Source: JACKAN01 sp964502735 (GTDB taxonomy: Bacteria > Bdellovibrionota > Bdellovibrionia > Bdellovibrionales > UBA1609). From it: a DNA stretch of 9,293 bases. Made by a program: the position numbers and the translations under genes. Numbering within the stretch: position 1 is the first letter of the stretch; every line of letters starts with the position of its first letter. Positions 1 to 6,218 of the stretch are shown here, one piece after another. Where the stretch lies: contig CAZCYD010000084.1 in NCBI GenBank assembly GCA_964502735.1, positions 1 to 9,293 on the forward strand. The letters are read 5' to 3'. The notes under the pieces are model-generated. The model saw only the letters and a list, made by a program, of their open reading frames with translations. It did no database searches and was not told where the DNA came from.

Positions 1-83
1 ATCATTAAGGATTTCAGAGCAAAGTAATATTAAATGGAAAAACTACATCAACTAATACTCAGGTAATACATATAAATTAACGA

Positions 84-182
84 TCAATTCTCTCTGCTGT
101 GATCATATTCAGATCTCTTTTTGGGACCGTATAAAATATCGTAAACTTCCTTGGCCTCTTTAAATGTCTCGTATAGACGGCC
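84..182 (-). pseudogene. Relic of a DnaJ-type J-domain (helix III to the end)
   Basis: A 32-codon open stretch on the minus strand, closed by TGA at 84-86, contains FKEAKEVYDIL followed by GPKKRSEYDHS. This matches the end of a J-domain: helix III (FKEINEAYEVL type), then the turn and the KR-x-EYD signature of helix IV. The front half is absent: in-frame stops lie just upstream (TAG at 183-185 and another TGA beyond), there is no HPD motif in any minus frame, and a full J-domain would run into the neighbouring gene at 236-1258. There is no good start codon. It is therefore read as a truncated remnant of a co-chaperone gene. The motif match is direct; the pseudogene status is inferred. Confidence 0.55.
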
Positions 183-235
183 CTATGGTCAATTAAAAAT
201 TCCGTTATTATGTTTTTACGTTGAGCCATAAAGAG

Positions 236-1258
236 TTAATGAATTGTTGTTTCCATGTCTTGTTTTTTAGCGCACTGAAAGTCACCAAAATTGCGTATAG
301 AGTTACCATTTTGATCATAACCGATATAACCATAGGCACAGCTATTTCCAGCTTTCGTGTGGCTATTGAGATATAGAGTCGATTTCATGCGTCGTGAAGA
401 ATCTTTGGGGCCGTTGTCATAAAGAGCACTTGTTGTGGTAAAAGGTGAGACTTCAAATTTTGGATTTAGGTTTTGATAAGCGACACTAATCATTTCCTCT
501 TTACCTGGTTTGCCCTTGCCGTCGTTTCTATAGACCCTCATAGCATCACCTTTGCCGTCACCAAGAACAAAACTTGAGGCCCCTTTCCACATATAAGGGC
601 TAGTATTGTTTTTGTTTGTATAGACTTTCTTTACTTTACCAACCACGTGACCTTCGGGAGACATGGCTGAAATATCCAACCAGAATAGCCCTCCAGAATC
701 ACCGCGAAGTTCGAGGTATTCGAGAACTTGATACTTTTCATTTAACAAATACTGTTGGGTGGTTGTAACTCCACGAGAGCTCCACGAAGTCGTGCTCACA
801 GTCAGAACCTTTGTTGCCTGAACTCCCAAGGAGTTGTTTATAGGGCCTTGATACAAGTTTAATTTGGTATCATTGGTAACAATATATTCATCATTGTGAG
901 AGCCACTTGTGGGGCAAATTTTGACTCCTTGCTTGTCAACATATATAGGGTATTGGACATTACCTTTTTTTGTTATTTCGGCTTCTTCATAAGAGTGAAG
1001 TGGATAGTTACTCGATACCTTTTGATTGATCGTCATACATTGATCTGATGAAATAGAGTTACCTAAAGGGTAAGTTTGACCTTCATTAAAAGTTAAATTA
1101 TCTGCTAAATCCATTCCCTTTTTAAGTCTTTCTAGATCTGGCTTCATCATCTGCATTAAAATTTTGATGTCTTCATTTTTTTTGTTTTTGGCATTTGCCG
1201 TCATGTATAAGCCTGTTACGGATGCAAATATAGCCAAAGATTTCAAATATATATTCAT
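236..1258 (-). CDS. Secreted protein of unknown family, 340 residues
   Basis: I do not recognise this protein. The ATG at 1258 is supported by a GGAGA ribosome site six bases upstream (1265-1269). The N-terminus is a classical signal peptide: K6, a hydrophobic stretch to about residue 20, and a cleavage site after ANA (residues 21-23). There is no lipobox, so the mature protein of about 317 residues is predicted to be soluble in the periplasm or outside the cell. It has four cysteines (74, 115, 307, 329), an even number compatible with disulfides. The middle and C-terminal parts are rich in Gly, Asn, Thr and Tyr with alternating beta-type patterns, for example VLGDGKGDAMRVYRNDG (231-247) and GYIGYDQNGNS near the end. 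No transmembrane segment is visible after the signal. It stands alone, flanked on both sides by relic sequence, with no operon partner. GDSGG (186-190) is not accepted as a protease site because no matching His/Asp motifs are seen. Confidence 0.8.
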   Translation of the reverse strand: MNIYLKSLAIFASVTGLYMTANAKNKKNEDIKILMQMMKPDLERLKKGMDLADNLTFNEGQTYPLGNSISSDQCMTINQKVSSNYPLHSYEEAEITKKGNVQYPIYVDKQGVKICPTSGSHNDEYIVTNDTKLNLYQGPINNSLGVQATKVLTVSTTSWSSRGVTTTQQYLLNEKYQVLEYLELRGDSGGLFWLDISAMSPEGHVVGKVKKVYTNKNNTSPYMWKGASSFVLGDGKGDAMRVYRNDGKGKPGKEEMISVAYQNLNPKFEVSPFTTTSALYDNGPKDSSRRMKSTLYLNSHTKAGNSCAYGYIGYDQNGNSIRNFGDFQCAKKQDMETTIH

Positions 1259-1264
1259 ACAGTG

Positions 1265-1269
1265 TCTCC
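1265..1269 (-). promoter_or_regulatory. Ribosome binding site of the secreted-protein gene
   Basis: The minus strand reads GGAGA six bases before the ATG at 1258, which fixes this start. The only plausible promoter upstream is a weak CTGACC / TATTAG pair with 16-base spacing, which I do not list as a feature. Confidence 0.6.
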
Positions 1270-1381
1270 GAATAAATTTTGTTCATCAGGATTCTTAGCA
1301 ATACTAATACCAGTTGGTGAGTATGGGTCAGGGATAAATAAGTTTAAATAGAGACAACAAGCGTATAAATTTATTGAATAA

Positions 1382-1668
1382 AATATAGAGTTGTGGACGT
1401 TTATTGCCAAATTTGGTGGAAACTCTATTCTTTATCAAGAGATGGTTCCTCTATTAAAGAGAGCGGCTGCCTTAGCGGAGACCTCAAAACGTAACATTTT
1501 TTGATAAAAAATCAGGGAATTTCCTGGGTCTGGCAGGGCCTTATTTAAGAGATTGCAAATAAATGCTAATTATACTTCTTGGCCGCTTCTAAAAGAGTAA
1601 CAAGTGATTACTTAGAAAATGGCCTAGAACTTATTGGTTTGAGGTACATAAGAGATAAGGGCAAGAAT
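1382..1668 (+). pseudogene. Frame-broken relic resembling the N-terminus of aspartokinase
   Basis: Three open pieces in three different plus frames line up in the order expected for an aspartokinase N-terminus. Piece 1 (1382-1501) reads TFIAKFGGNSI, with the nucleotide-binding KFGG-x-S signature at 1409-1426, then LLKRAAALAE, and ends at TGA 1502-1504. Piece 2 (1503-1559), one base out of frame, reads SGNFLGLAG, which fits the SG-x-TN-L-LA segment that follows the second strand. From the K of KFGG to this SG is 36 residues, the same as my count in E. coli LysC from memory. Piece 3 (1585-1668) reads DYLENGLELIG then LRYIRDKGK, comparable to the GE-x-LS helix and the LR-x-KG turn. No catalytic remainder of the kinase is present. 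At least two frameshifts, several stops and no start codon mean it cannot make an enzyme. The KFGG match is the strongest part; piece 3 is the weakest. Confidence 0.42.
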
Positions 1669-1672
1669 TAAG

Positions 1673-1702
1673 TAAAAATTATTGGCTAAAAATTATTGGC
1701 TA
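1673..1702. repeat. 14-bp perfect tandem duplication
   Basis: The unit TAAAAATTATTGGC occurs at 1673-1686 and again directly at 1687-1700, with TA of a third copy following. It lies just after the aspartokinase-like relic in non-coding sequence and looks like a replication-slippage duplication. Confidence 0.9.
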
Positions 1703-1750
1703 GATCAAAACTGAATAGAAGAAAATCCTTATCCAAAAAGAGTTACATGA

Positions 1751-1846
1751 ATAACGCAGTTTGGGAGACAAAATCGCTTATTACTAAAAGAGACAGAATC
1801 CCTTGAAGATTACATTCAGGTCGCCTATAAAATTTATTGTGAAACA
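1751..1846 (+). pseudogene. Possible relic of a DtxR/MntR-type regulator N-terminus
   Basis: A 32-codon open stretch between TGA (1748-1750) and TAA (1847-1849) contains ETESLEDYIQVAYKIYCE. This resembles the conserved start of DtxR/MntR metal-dependent repressors, which read like T-x-S-M/L-EDYL/I-xx-IY-x-L-x-EE before the winged-helix region. The following sequence shows no recognisable helix-turn-helix in any frame, and there is no start codon with a ribosome site. If real, only the first helix survives. The match is short, so chance resemblance is possible. Confidence 0.28.
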
Positions 1847-1863
1847 TAATATAACTTATCAGT

Positions 1864-1888
1864 TAGTCGTATCATATCGATATGACTA
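1864..1888. repeat. Small inverted repeat with a perfect 12-bp palindrome inside
   Basis: TAGTCGTAT (1864-1872) can pair with ATATGACTA (1880-1888), with one G-T pair. The same site contains the perfect palindrome CATATCGATATG at 1873-1884. No T-run follows, so it is not an intrinsic terminator. A protein-binding operator for the plus-strand gene at 2009 is possible but not shown. Confidence 0.45.
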
Positions 1889-1969
1889 GCTAATCCAAAA
1901 AATGATGGTTTTCCACTAGCTCTTAAGCTTTAATAACAATAAGTGATAACCTGTGGTTTTAACAGTTTG

Positions 1970-1991
1970 CATCTTGCCCATAAAGATGGGC
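1970..1991 (+). promoter_or_regulatory. Two mutually exclusive hairpins in the leader of the cytochrome-like gene
   Basis: CATCTT (1970-1975) can pair with AAGATG (1983-1988). Alternatively GCCCAT (1976-1981) pairs with ATGGGC (1986-1991) around an AAAG loop. Both use bases 1986-1988, so they exclude each other. The second stem ends three bases before the AGGA ribosome site (1995-1998). The GC-rich stem should be the more stable. The arrangement could modulate translation, but stems of six pairs are short enough to arise by chance. Confidence 0.35.
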
Positions 1992-2008
1992 GTTAGGATT
2001 CTCCAGTG

Positions 2009-2488
2009 ATGTTTAATAAACTTCTAAAAGCAAAAATATGCAAAGGTCTAACGCTTACATGGATTTGTTTTTATACAGCTAGTTGTAGTGATAGCCCTAA
2101 AAATAAAGACCTGATTGAACCGACATTTACTTCTCTTTACAATCTTGTGTTTAGCCAAGATTGTCGAGATTGTCATATGCCCGGAGGAGATGCCTACGAC
2201 AATTATGGTATTGAACTTAATTTTTCAACTCAGTCTCAAGCCTATAGCACCCTAACTAGTTTGGGTGTGACTGTGGGCTGTAATGGTGTTTCAATCGTGA
2301 GTTCAACCCCGGAAACTTCATACCTGATGGGTACGCTTTATAGTGATTTTCGACAGAACAATTTTGCCGGTGTGGGTGGATGCTTTCCGGGAAACACTCA
2401 CATTGAAGACACCAATATTTCATCCTTAGCTAATAGTGTAAGAACCCAACTTATCCAGTGGATAGATCAAGGGGCTCCTAATAACTAG
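2009..2488 (+). CDS. Small lipoprotein with a single c-type haem motif
   Basis: The 159-residue product is probably exported and lipidated; GTG at 2006 is an alternative start giving 160 residues. AGGA at 1995-1998 lies seven bases before the GTG and ten before the ATG, and ATG is preferred as the commoner codon. In the 160-residue numbering, basic residues are followed by a hydrophobic stretch (15-23) and the lipobox-like TASC, with Cys27 as the lipidated residue. The usual Leu at -3 is replaced by Thr. Ser28 at +2 would favour the outer membrane. CRDCH (53-57) is a covalent haem site, and the C-terminal QWIDQGA tail is typical of small mono-haem proteins of the planctomycete-type cytochrome style, where it follows a PG-x-P-x-S-x-L segment (here TPETSYL). 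The expected MP haem-ligand motif near the end is replaced by CFPG. Extra cysteines in GCNG and GGCFPG could form a disulfide. A role in electron transfer or haem binding is inferred; no partner gene is adjacent. Confidence 0.8.
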   Translation: MFNKLLKAKICKGLTLTWICFYTASCSDSPKNKDLIEPTFTSLYNLVFSQDCRDCHMPGGDAYDNYGIELNFSTQSQAYSTLTSLGVTVGCNGVSIVSSTPETSYLMGTLYSDFRQNNFAGVGGCFPGNTHIEDTNISSLANSVRTQLIQWIDQGAPNN

Positions 2489-2490
2489 TG

Positions 2491-2626
2491 ATACCCATTC
2501 CAAGAAATAATTGTCTAGAAGTTTGTGAATGCGCCCCACGCGCAGTTCCGCAGCCTAAAGGCTGCGGCTGTGTGAGCATGGGGCGCATTCACAAAATTTT
2601 AGACAATTATTTCTTGGAATGGGTAT
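2491..2626 (+). repeat. 136-base foldback element (REP/MITE-like) between convergent genes
   Basis: Outer arms 2491-2538 and 2579-2626 match as inverted repeats at 46 of 48 positions; of the two exceptions, one (2518/2599) is a G-U pair and one (2521/2596) a mismatch. Inside them, CGCGCAG (2539-2545) pairs with CTGTGTG (2568-2574) through five Watson-Crick and two G-U pairs. CCGCAGCC (2548-2555) then pairs with GGCTGCGG (2560-2567) around a TAAA loop. Only TT and AGCA are left unpaired between stems. The arms are AT-rich outside and GC-rich in the centre. The element begins two bases after the stop of the cytochrome-like gene and lies 28 bases beyond the stop of the opposing operon. No T-run follows on either strand, so it is not a classical terminator, although it may block or stabilise transcripts. 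It encodes no plausible protein. A mobile or REP-type origin is inferred from shape alone. Confidence 0.85.
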
Positions 2627-2654
2627 TTAGTCGACAGGGGCTGCAGAGCTTGAT

Positions 2655-5600
2655 CTACAGAATCCGACTTAGGCCTAAGGCTTTCTCTGAGTTGGAACTG
2701 GATTTAAAACTCTTTAGCTTTTCCAGTAGGACTAACCTATCCTCATCAGGTTTTTTTGCCAAAAGTTTTTTTTGCAAAAGATGCTTAAACACCCGCAGCC
2801 TTAGACCTTCGAACTCTAAGTGTGGAGATTGCGCCTGGACCTTGTGGATTTCGCCTAAGGCACCCTGATAAAGTGATTCTATATTTTTCGCCTCCACACC
2901 ACTATCATTAGCTCTTATCGCTAACCCAACCCAAGAAATGAGGGCCTCGTTAAGATCTGTATTTAAAGCAAAGTCCTCAGTCTTCACATAAGTTCGAAGA
3001 TTTCGACTGGCTTCTTTGAGGTGTTGTTTTGCTAAATCAATATCGGAGGACTCCAAATAGGATTCGGCAAGGCCCACTTCGCTCTTTATTTTAAAAAGCA
3101 GCCATGTATTTCTGCTTATAGAAAACTCATGAAGTTGTCGTTCTGCCGATTTTAAGATTTGGCTGTATTTTTGGCGATAAATGACTCTCTGATCGGAATC
3201 AACAATTTGGGATAAAAACCCTAGGGCCTGCATTCTCAAACGGTTGGGATTTTGAGGTATCAATTTTTTATTTTCATCACTTATGTTTTCTATCTGTAAA
3301 CTTTGTTGGATCACATTTGTAAAGTTGCTCTCAGCTGCGAGTTTTAGTTTTTGCTTCTTTTCAGCGTTAAACTCGTGGTGCTTTAAAAGTTTATATCTAG
3401 CATATCCCAAAGCCAATTCACTTTTTGTTCTGTTCCACAATGTTTCGCTAGGGTAATTAGCCAGGTAAAACGAAAAGTTTGTTTCTGCATTTTCATACTG
3501 TTCAGCAGCCAGCTGATAAAACGAGAGTTTTTGTAATATAAGGGCTTCTCTATTTGAGAATATTTTTTTTTGGGCGTATAGTTTTTGAAGCGACTCAATG
3601 GATGTTTGATAATCCATAAGATGATAGGCCGCCCTCGCGTAACCCCAATAATGAGAAAACTCTTCAGATTTTTTAATAAAACCCAAAGGTGCTCTCATTT
3701 CATAAAAGCGTTTGGCGAGCCCCCAATTGCGGCTGAGTGAGTGGAGACTTGCCAAATTACTCAATGCTGATGCCCTAATACGAGGCGAATCTCTGCCGAG
3801 GTCATAGGCCAACATGAGGTGCTTATGAGCTGAGTCCGAGTGGTCTTGAGAAAACTCAAAACCATTGCGACTGAGATCCAACAGTTGCAGATGGACAAAT
3901 CCTAAAAGCAATTGATAGATGGGAGACTGATAGTGAGCTTCCATTTTTTTTAAATTAGCAAGGGATTTAATATAAACTTTATTTAATGAGTTTATACTTT
4001 CTTTTCCCTGCCCATTCTCCGACATTGAAAAATCTGGCAAATATTGGCTGATAGAAAGAAGGGTTTGAACATACTGCAAACTCTCCCCCACTACATTTCT
4101 TTCCTGCATCGAGCGATAGCGACTTTCCATAATACTCTTATTGTTATTGAGTATCATAGTTTTAACATATCCATAGTGAGACTCGAGATCATCAGTGAGC
4201 CCCACAGAACTAAAAAAATTATTGGCAGCATAGTTGATTTCACTTTTTGCGAAGTTGTCGTAAGCCCTTTCGAGTACTTTATCAATATAAATCTCACGAG
4301 CATAATAAAACTCAGGGTCGGTTTCGCCTGTGTACTTTAGCCAATTAGCAGCAATAGACGTAAGATATAGATTTTCATTATAGGCTAATAAATTTTCGAT
4401 GGCGCGAACATACAGTGTTCTTCTCAAAAAATAGTCATCCCGAGATTCACTCATCAGGTTGTCTAGATCTTTATAGATCTGAACCTTACTTTCTTTATCT
4501 TTGGCGATAATAAGTTTTAAAACTAACTCTTCAGAACGTAATAATTGGGATAAGTAGAGGAACTTTTTGAGTAAGGGCCTTTGCTCTTTTATAATATTAA
4601 GTCTGGCGTTGGCCATGTGGCTATTTTGAAGATGTTGTAAATAATTATAAGCATAATAAAGCCGAGATTCTTTGTTTATATTTTCTGCCAATAAAATAGG
4701 CCTATAGAGTTCAAATAGTTTAGAAGAAGAAATGCGGATTTTTGAATTTAGAGTGTTAATAAGCAAATCGTATAAATAAGGGATTGAGCCAGAGAAATCT
4801 ACAGATTTTATTTTAGGTATTCGATTTAGGGCTGATGAATCTTGATTTAAGTAAGTTAAGATTAGAGCCTCAACTACGCTATTTCCTAGATTTGGGTTTC
4901 GTCGAACTTTATTTAGAAGAGGATTTAAATTTCGCATTAAATTGGGTGTAATTTCTGAATTTTGTTCCTTGCTCCTGAGTAACGTGGCCGTGATAAAGAC
5001 ACTCAAAATGTCCCTATCTTTTTGCGGAATAAAATCTAAGTAGTACTGAGCGGCAATCCAATCCTCATTTAATAAGAAATTACTTAATACTTTAAGGTAA
5101 TAAGAAGTTTCTGTTTTAAATTCTCCTTTTTGGCGAAGGTGGTTTAACAATAGAATTCTTTGATTGTAGTTTCTTGAACTCCTGTGGGCGGCGTAGAGAT
5201 CTTTAGACTCCCAATTTGTGGGAACAACCCCTGTCGTCGGTAGACGGTAGACATCCAGAGATCCCTCGAAATCACAAGTCATATAAAAGAATTGAAATTG
5301 AACCTTGGGAAAACTGCAGTTTTGCTCCCCAGAGGTCATTTGATAAGGATGGGCCTTTTTATGCACAAAAAGTTCTTTTGTTGAAGCTCTAAAAATAATG
5401 CTATTATCGCTTGCGTCGATCTGATTATCTTGATTGCTATCGCTAAAATAGTGACTGAAGTAGAGCCAGTTTCCATCGGGAGAAAAGGTTGGGAAGGCGG
5501 AGGTTCCCGGCATTTCAAATTGAATAGAAACTGTACGACGATTCTTTAGGTCCATCAGAATCAACTTGGTGGTTTTGTTTTCTACTTTACTGTATGTCAA

Positions 5601-6218
5601 GTACTGGAGAGCTCTGTTGACGGTGGGAGACCAAATATCTCCTCGGTCCACAACTTTGGTTGTTTGGGTTTTGGTATTCAAAATATTTAAACTTACATTA
5701 TTATTAGGAAACTCTTTTTGAATAAAAACTATATCATTACTATTCAACCACTGAGGCGATTCAATTTCACCTTTTAGGCCATAACATTTTGGCTCCTTTG
5801 AGCTCAAATTATTTAGAGTGCAAAGGTCTCCTTGGGAATCCCATTTATAATATATAAAAGCTAATGATTTATTATTAGGATGCAGGCTGGGATTGCTGGC
5901 ATCTGCAGAGTCGTCCAGAATTTTTATTTCTTTTGAGGAAGAAACAGCCTGCCAAAGTAACCGTGTTGACAAATGGGACCTTCGAGTGAAGACAAAAAAG
6001 TCTTCTTCAGAACTGACATCAACTTGAAAATTATCATCAGGACCAACTGTTAGTTTTTCAGGACGGTGTAATTGAACTAAGTTGGACACTCTTTCTTTAA
6101 CTAAGGTCTCTCGACCTTGAGATTGCACATTATCTAGATGAGTTAAAAAAACAGCAACTACCCATATATGCTTTAATATGTATTTTGATAAAAGGCCTTT
6201 AAAAGTTTGGACGCTCAC
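2655..6218 (-). CDS. Exported beta-propeller plus helical-repeat protein, 1187 residues
   Basis: Start GTG at 6218 is supported by GGGGAGA (6226-6232) seven bases upstream and by its GTGA overlap with the preceding lipoprotein stop. Residues 1-34 look like a signal peptide (K7, K12 and K16, a hydrophobic stretch at 18-25, possible cleavage near VQSQ). Residues about 60-335 show TolB/PD40-type propeller blades: ASNPSLHPNNKSLAFI (107-122), ESPQWLNSNDIVFI (162-175), WSPTVNRALQYLTYS and AFPTFSPDGNWLYFS (241-255). The last blade carries an acidic loop DSNQDNQID at 260-268, resembling a calcium-binding DxNxDxxxD loop. Four cysteines (133, 145, 301, 315) lie in the propeller. From about 340 to the end it is helical with TPR-like pairs, for example NWGLAKRFYEMRAPLG, YQTSIESLQKLYAQKK, QYENAETNFSFYLANYP and DIDLAKQHLKEASRNL. 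It is probably a periplasmic or envelope scaffold; no enzyme motif is visible. A nine-A run on the coding strand (3563-3571) is a possible slippage site. I know of no named homologue. Confidence 0.85.
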   Translation of the reverse strand: MSVQTFKGLLSKYILKHIWVVAVFLTHLDNVQSQGRETLVKERVSNLVQLHRPEKLTVGPDDNFQVDVSSEEDFFVFTRRSHLSTRLLWQAVSSSKEIKILDDSADASNPSLHPNNKSLAFIYYKWDSQGDLCTLNNLSSKEPKCYGLKGEIESPQWLNSNDIVFIQKEFPNNNVSLNILNTKTQTTKVVDRGDIWSPTVNRALQYLTYSKVENKTTKLILMDLKNRRTVSIQFEMPGTSAFPTFSPDGNWLYFSHYFSDSNQDNQIDASDNSIIFRASTKELFVHKKAHPYQMTSGEQNCSFPKVQFQFFYMTCDFEGSLDVYRLPTTGVVPTNWESKDLYAAHRSSRNYNQRILLLNHLRQKGEFKTETSYYLKVLSNFLLNEDWIAAQYYLDFIPQKDRDILSVFITATLLRSKEQNSEITPNLMRNLNPLLNKVRRNPNLGNSVVEALILTYLNQDSSALNRIPKIKSVDFSGSIPYLYDLLINTLNSKIRISSSKLFELYRPILLAENINKESRLYYAYNYLQHLQNSHMANARLNIIKEQRPLLKKFLYLSQLLRSEELVLKLIIAKDKESKVQIYKDLDNLMSESRDDYFLRRTLYVRAIENLLAYNENLYLTSIAANWLKYTGETDPEFYYAREIYIDKVLERAYDNFAKSEINYAANNFFSSVGLTDDLESHYGYVKTMILNNNKSIMESRYRSMQERNVVGESLQYVQTLLSISQYLPDFSMSENGQGKESINSLNKVYIKSLANLKKMEAHYQSPIYQLLLGFVHLQLLDLSRNGFEFSQDHSDSAHKHLMLAYDLGRDSPRIRASALSNLASLHSLSRNWGLAKRFYEMRAPLGFIKKSEEFSHYWGYARAAYHLMDYQTSIESLQKLYAQKKIFSNREALILQKLSFYQLAAEQYENAETNFSFYLANYPSETLWNRTKSELALGYARYKLLKHHEFNAEKKQKLKLAAESNFTNVIQQSLQIENISDENKKLIPQNPNRLRMQALGFLSQIVDSDQRVIYRQKYSQILKSAERQLHEFSISRNTWLLFKIKSEVGLAESYLESSDIDLAKQHLKEASRNLRTYVKTEDFALNTDLNEALISWVGLAIRANDSGVEAKNIESLYQGALGEIHKVQAQSPHLEFEGLRLRVFKHLLQKKLLAKKPDEDRLVLLEKLKSFKSSSNSEKALGLSRIL
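3563..3571 (-). repeat. Nine-base A tract inside the propeller/TPR gene
   Basis: The coding strand has nine consecutive A residues in the codons for AQKKIF (around residue 883). Losing one A would shift reading into a frame that stays open for about 60 more codons to 3383, giving a shortened protein with a different tail. Confidence 0.8.

Noticed and set aside
1..27. Possible end of a plus-strand gene entering from the left (ends TAA at 25-27)
   Set aside because: Only eight codons are visible, and a second frame is open even longer, so nothing distinguishes it from chance.
77..229. Minus-strand 50-codon reading frame starting at ATG 229
   Set aside because: It overlaps the J-domain signature in a different frame, has no recognisable content, and is explained by chance openness across a relic.
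689..703. GDSGG motif (residues 186-190) suggesting a trypsin-like protease in the secreted protein
   Set aside because: No TAAHC-type histidine motif or proline after GDSGG, and the layout does not fit a chymotrypsin fold; probably coincidental.
2491..2626. Foldback read as an intrinsic terminator
   Set aside because: No T-run follows the hairpin on either strand, and arms of 48 bases are far longer than terminators need.
2488..2868. Plus-strand 126-codon open frame starting inside the cytochrome-like gene's stop
   Set aside because: It runs through the foldback arms and then antisense to the propeller/TPR gene, with no ribosome site and no protein-like composition.
4044..4340. Plus-strand 98-codon open frame
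   Set aside because: It lies wholly antisense within the 1187-residue gene and has no recognisable motif.
5336..5518. Minus-strand 60-codon open frame
   Set aside because: It is an alternate frame inside the propeller coding sequence, whose own frame has clear motifs.
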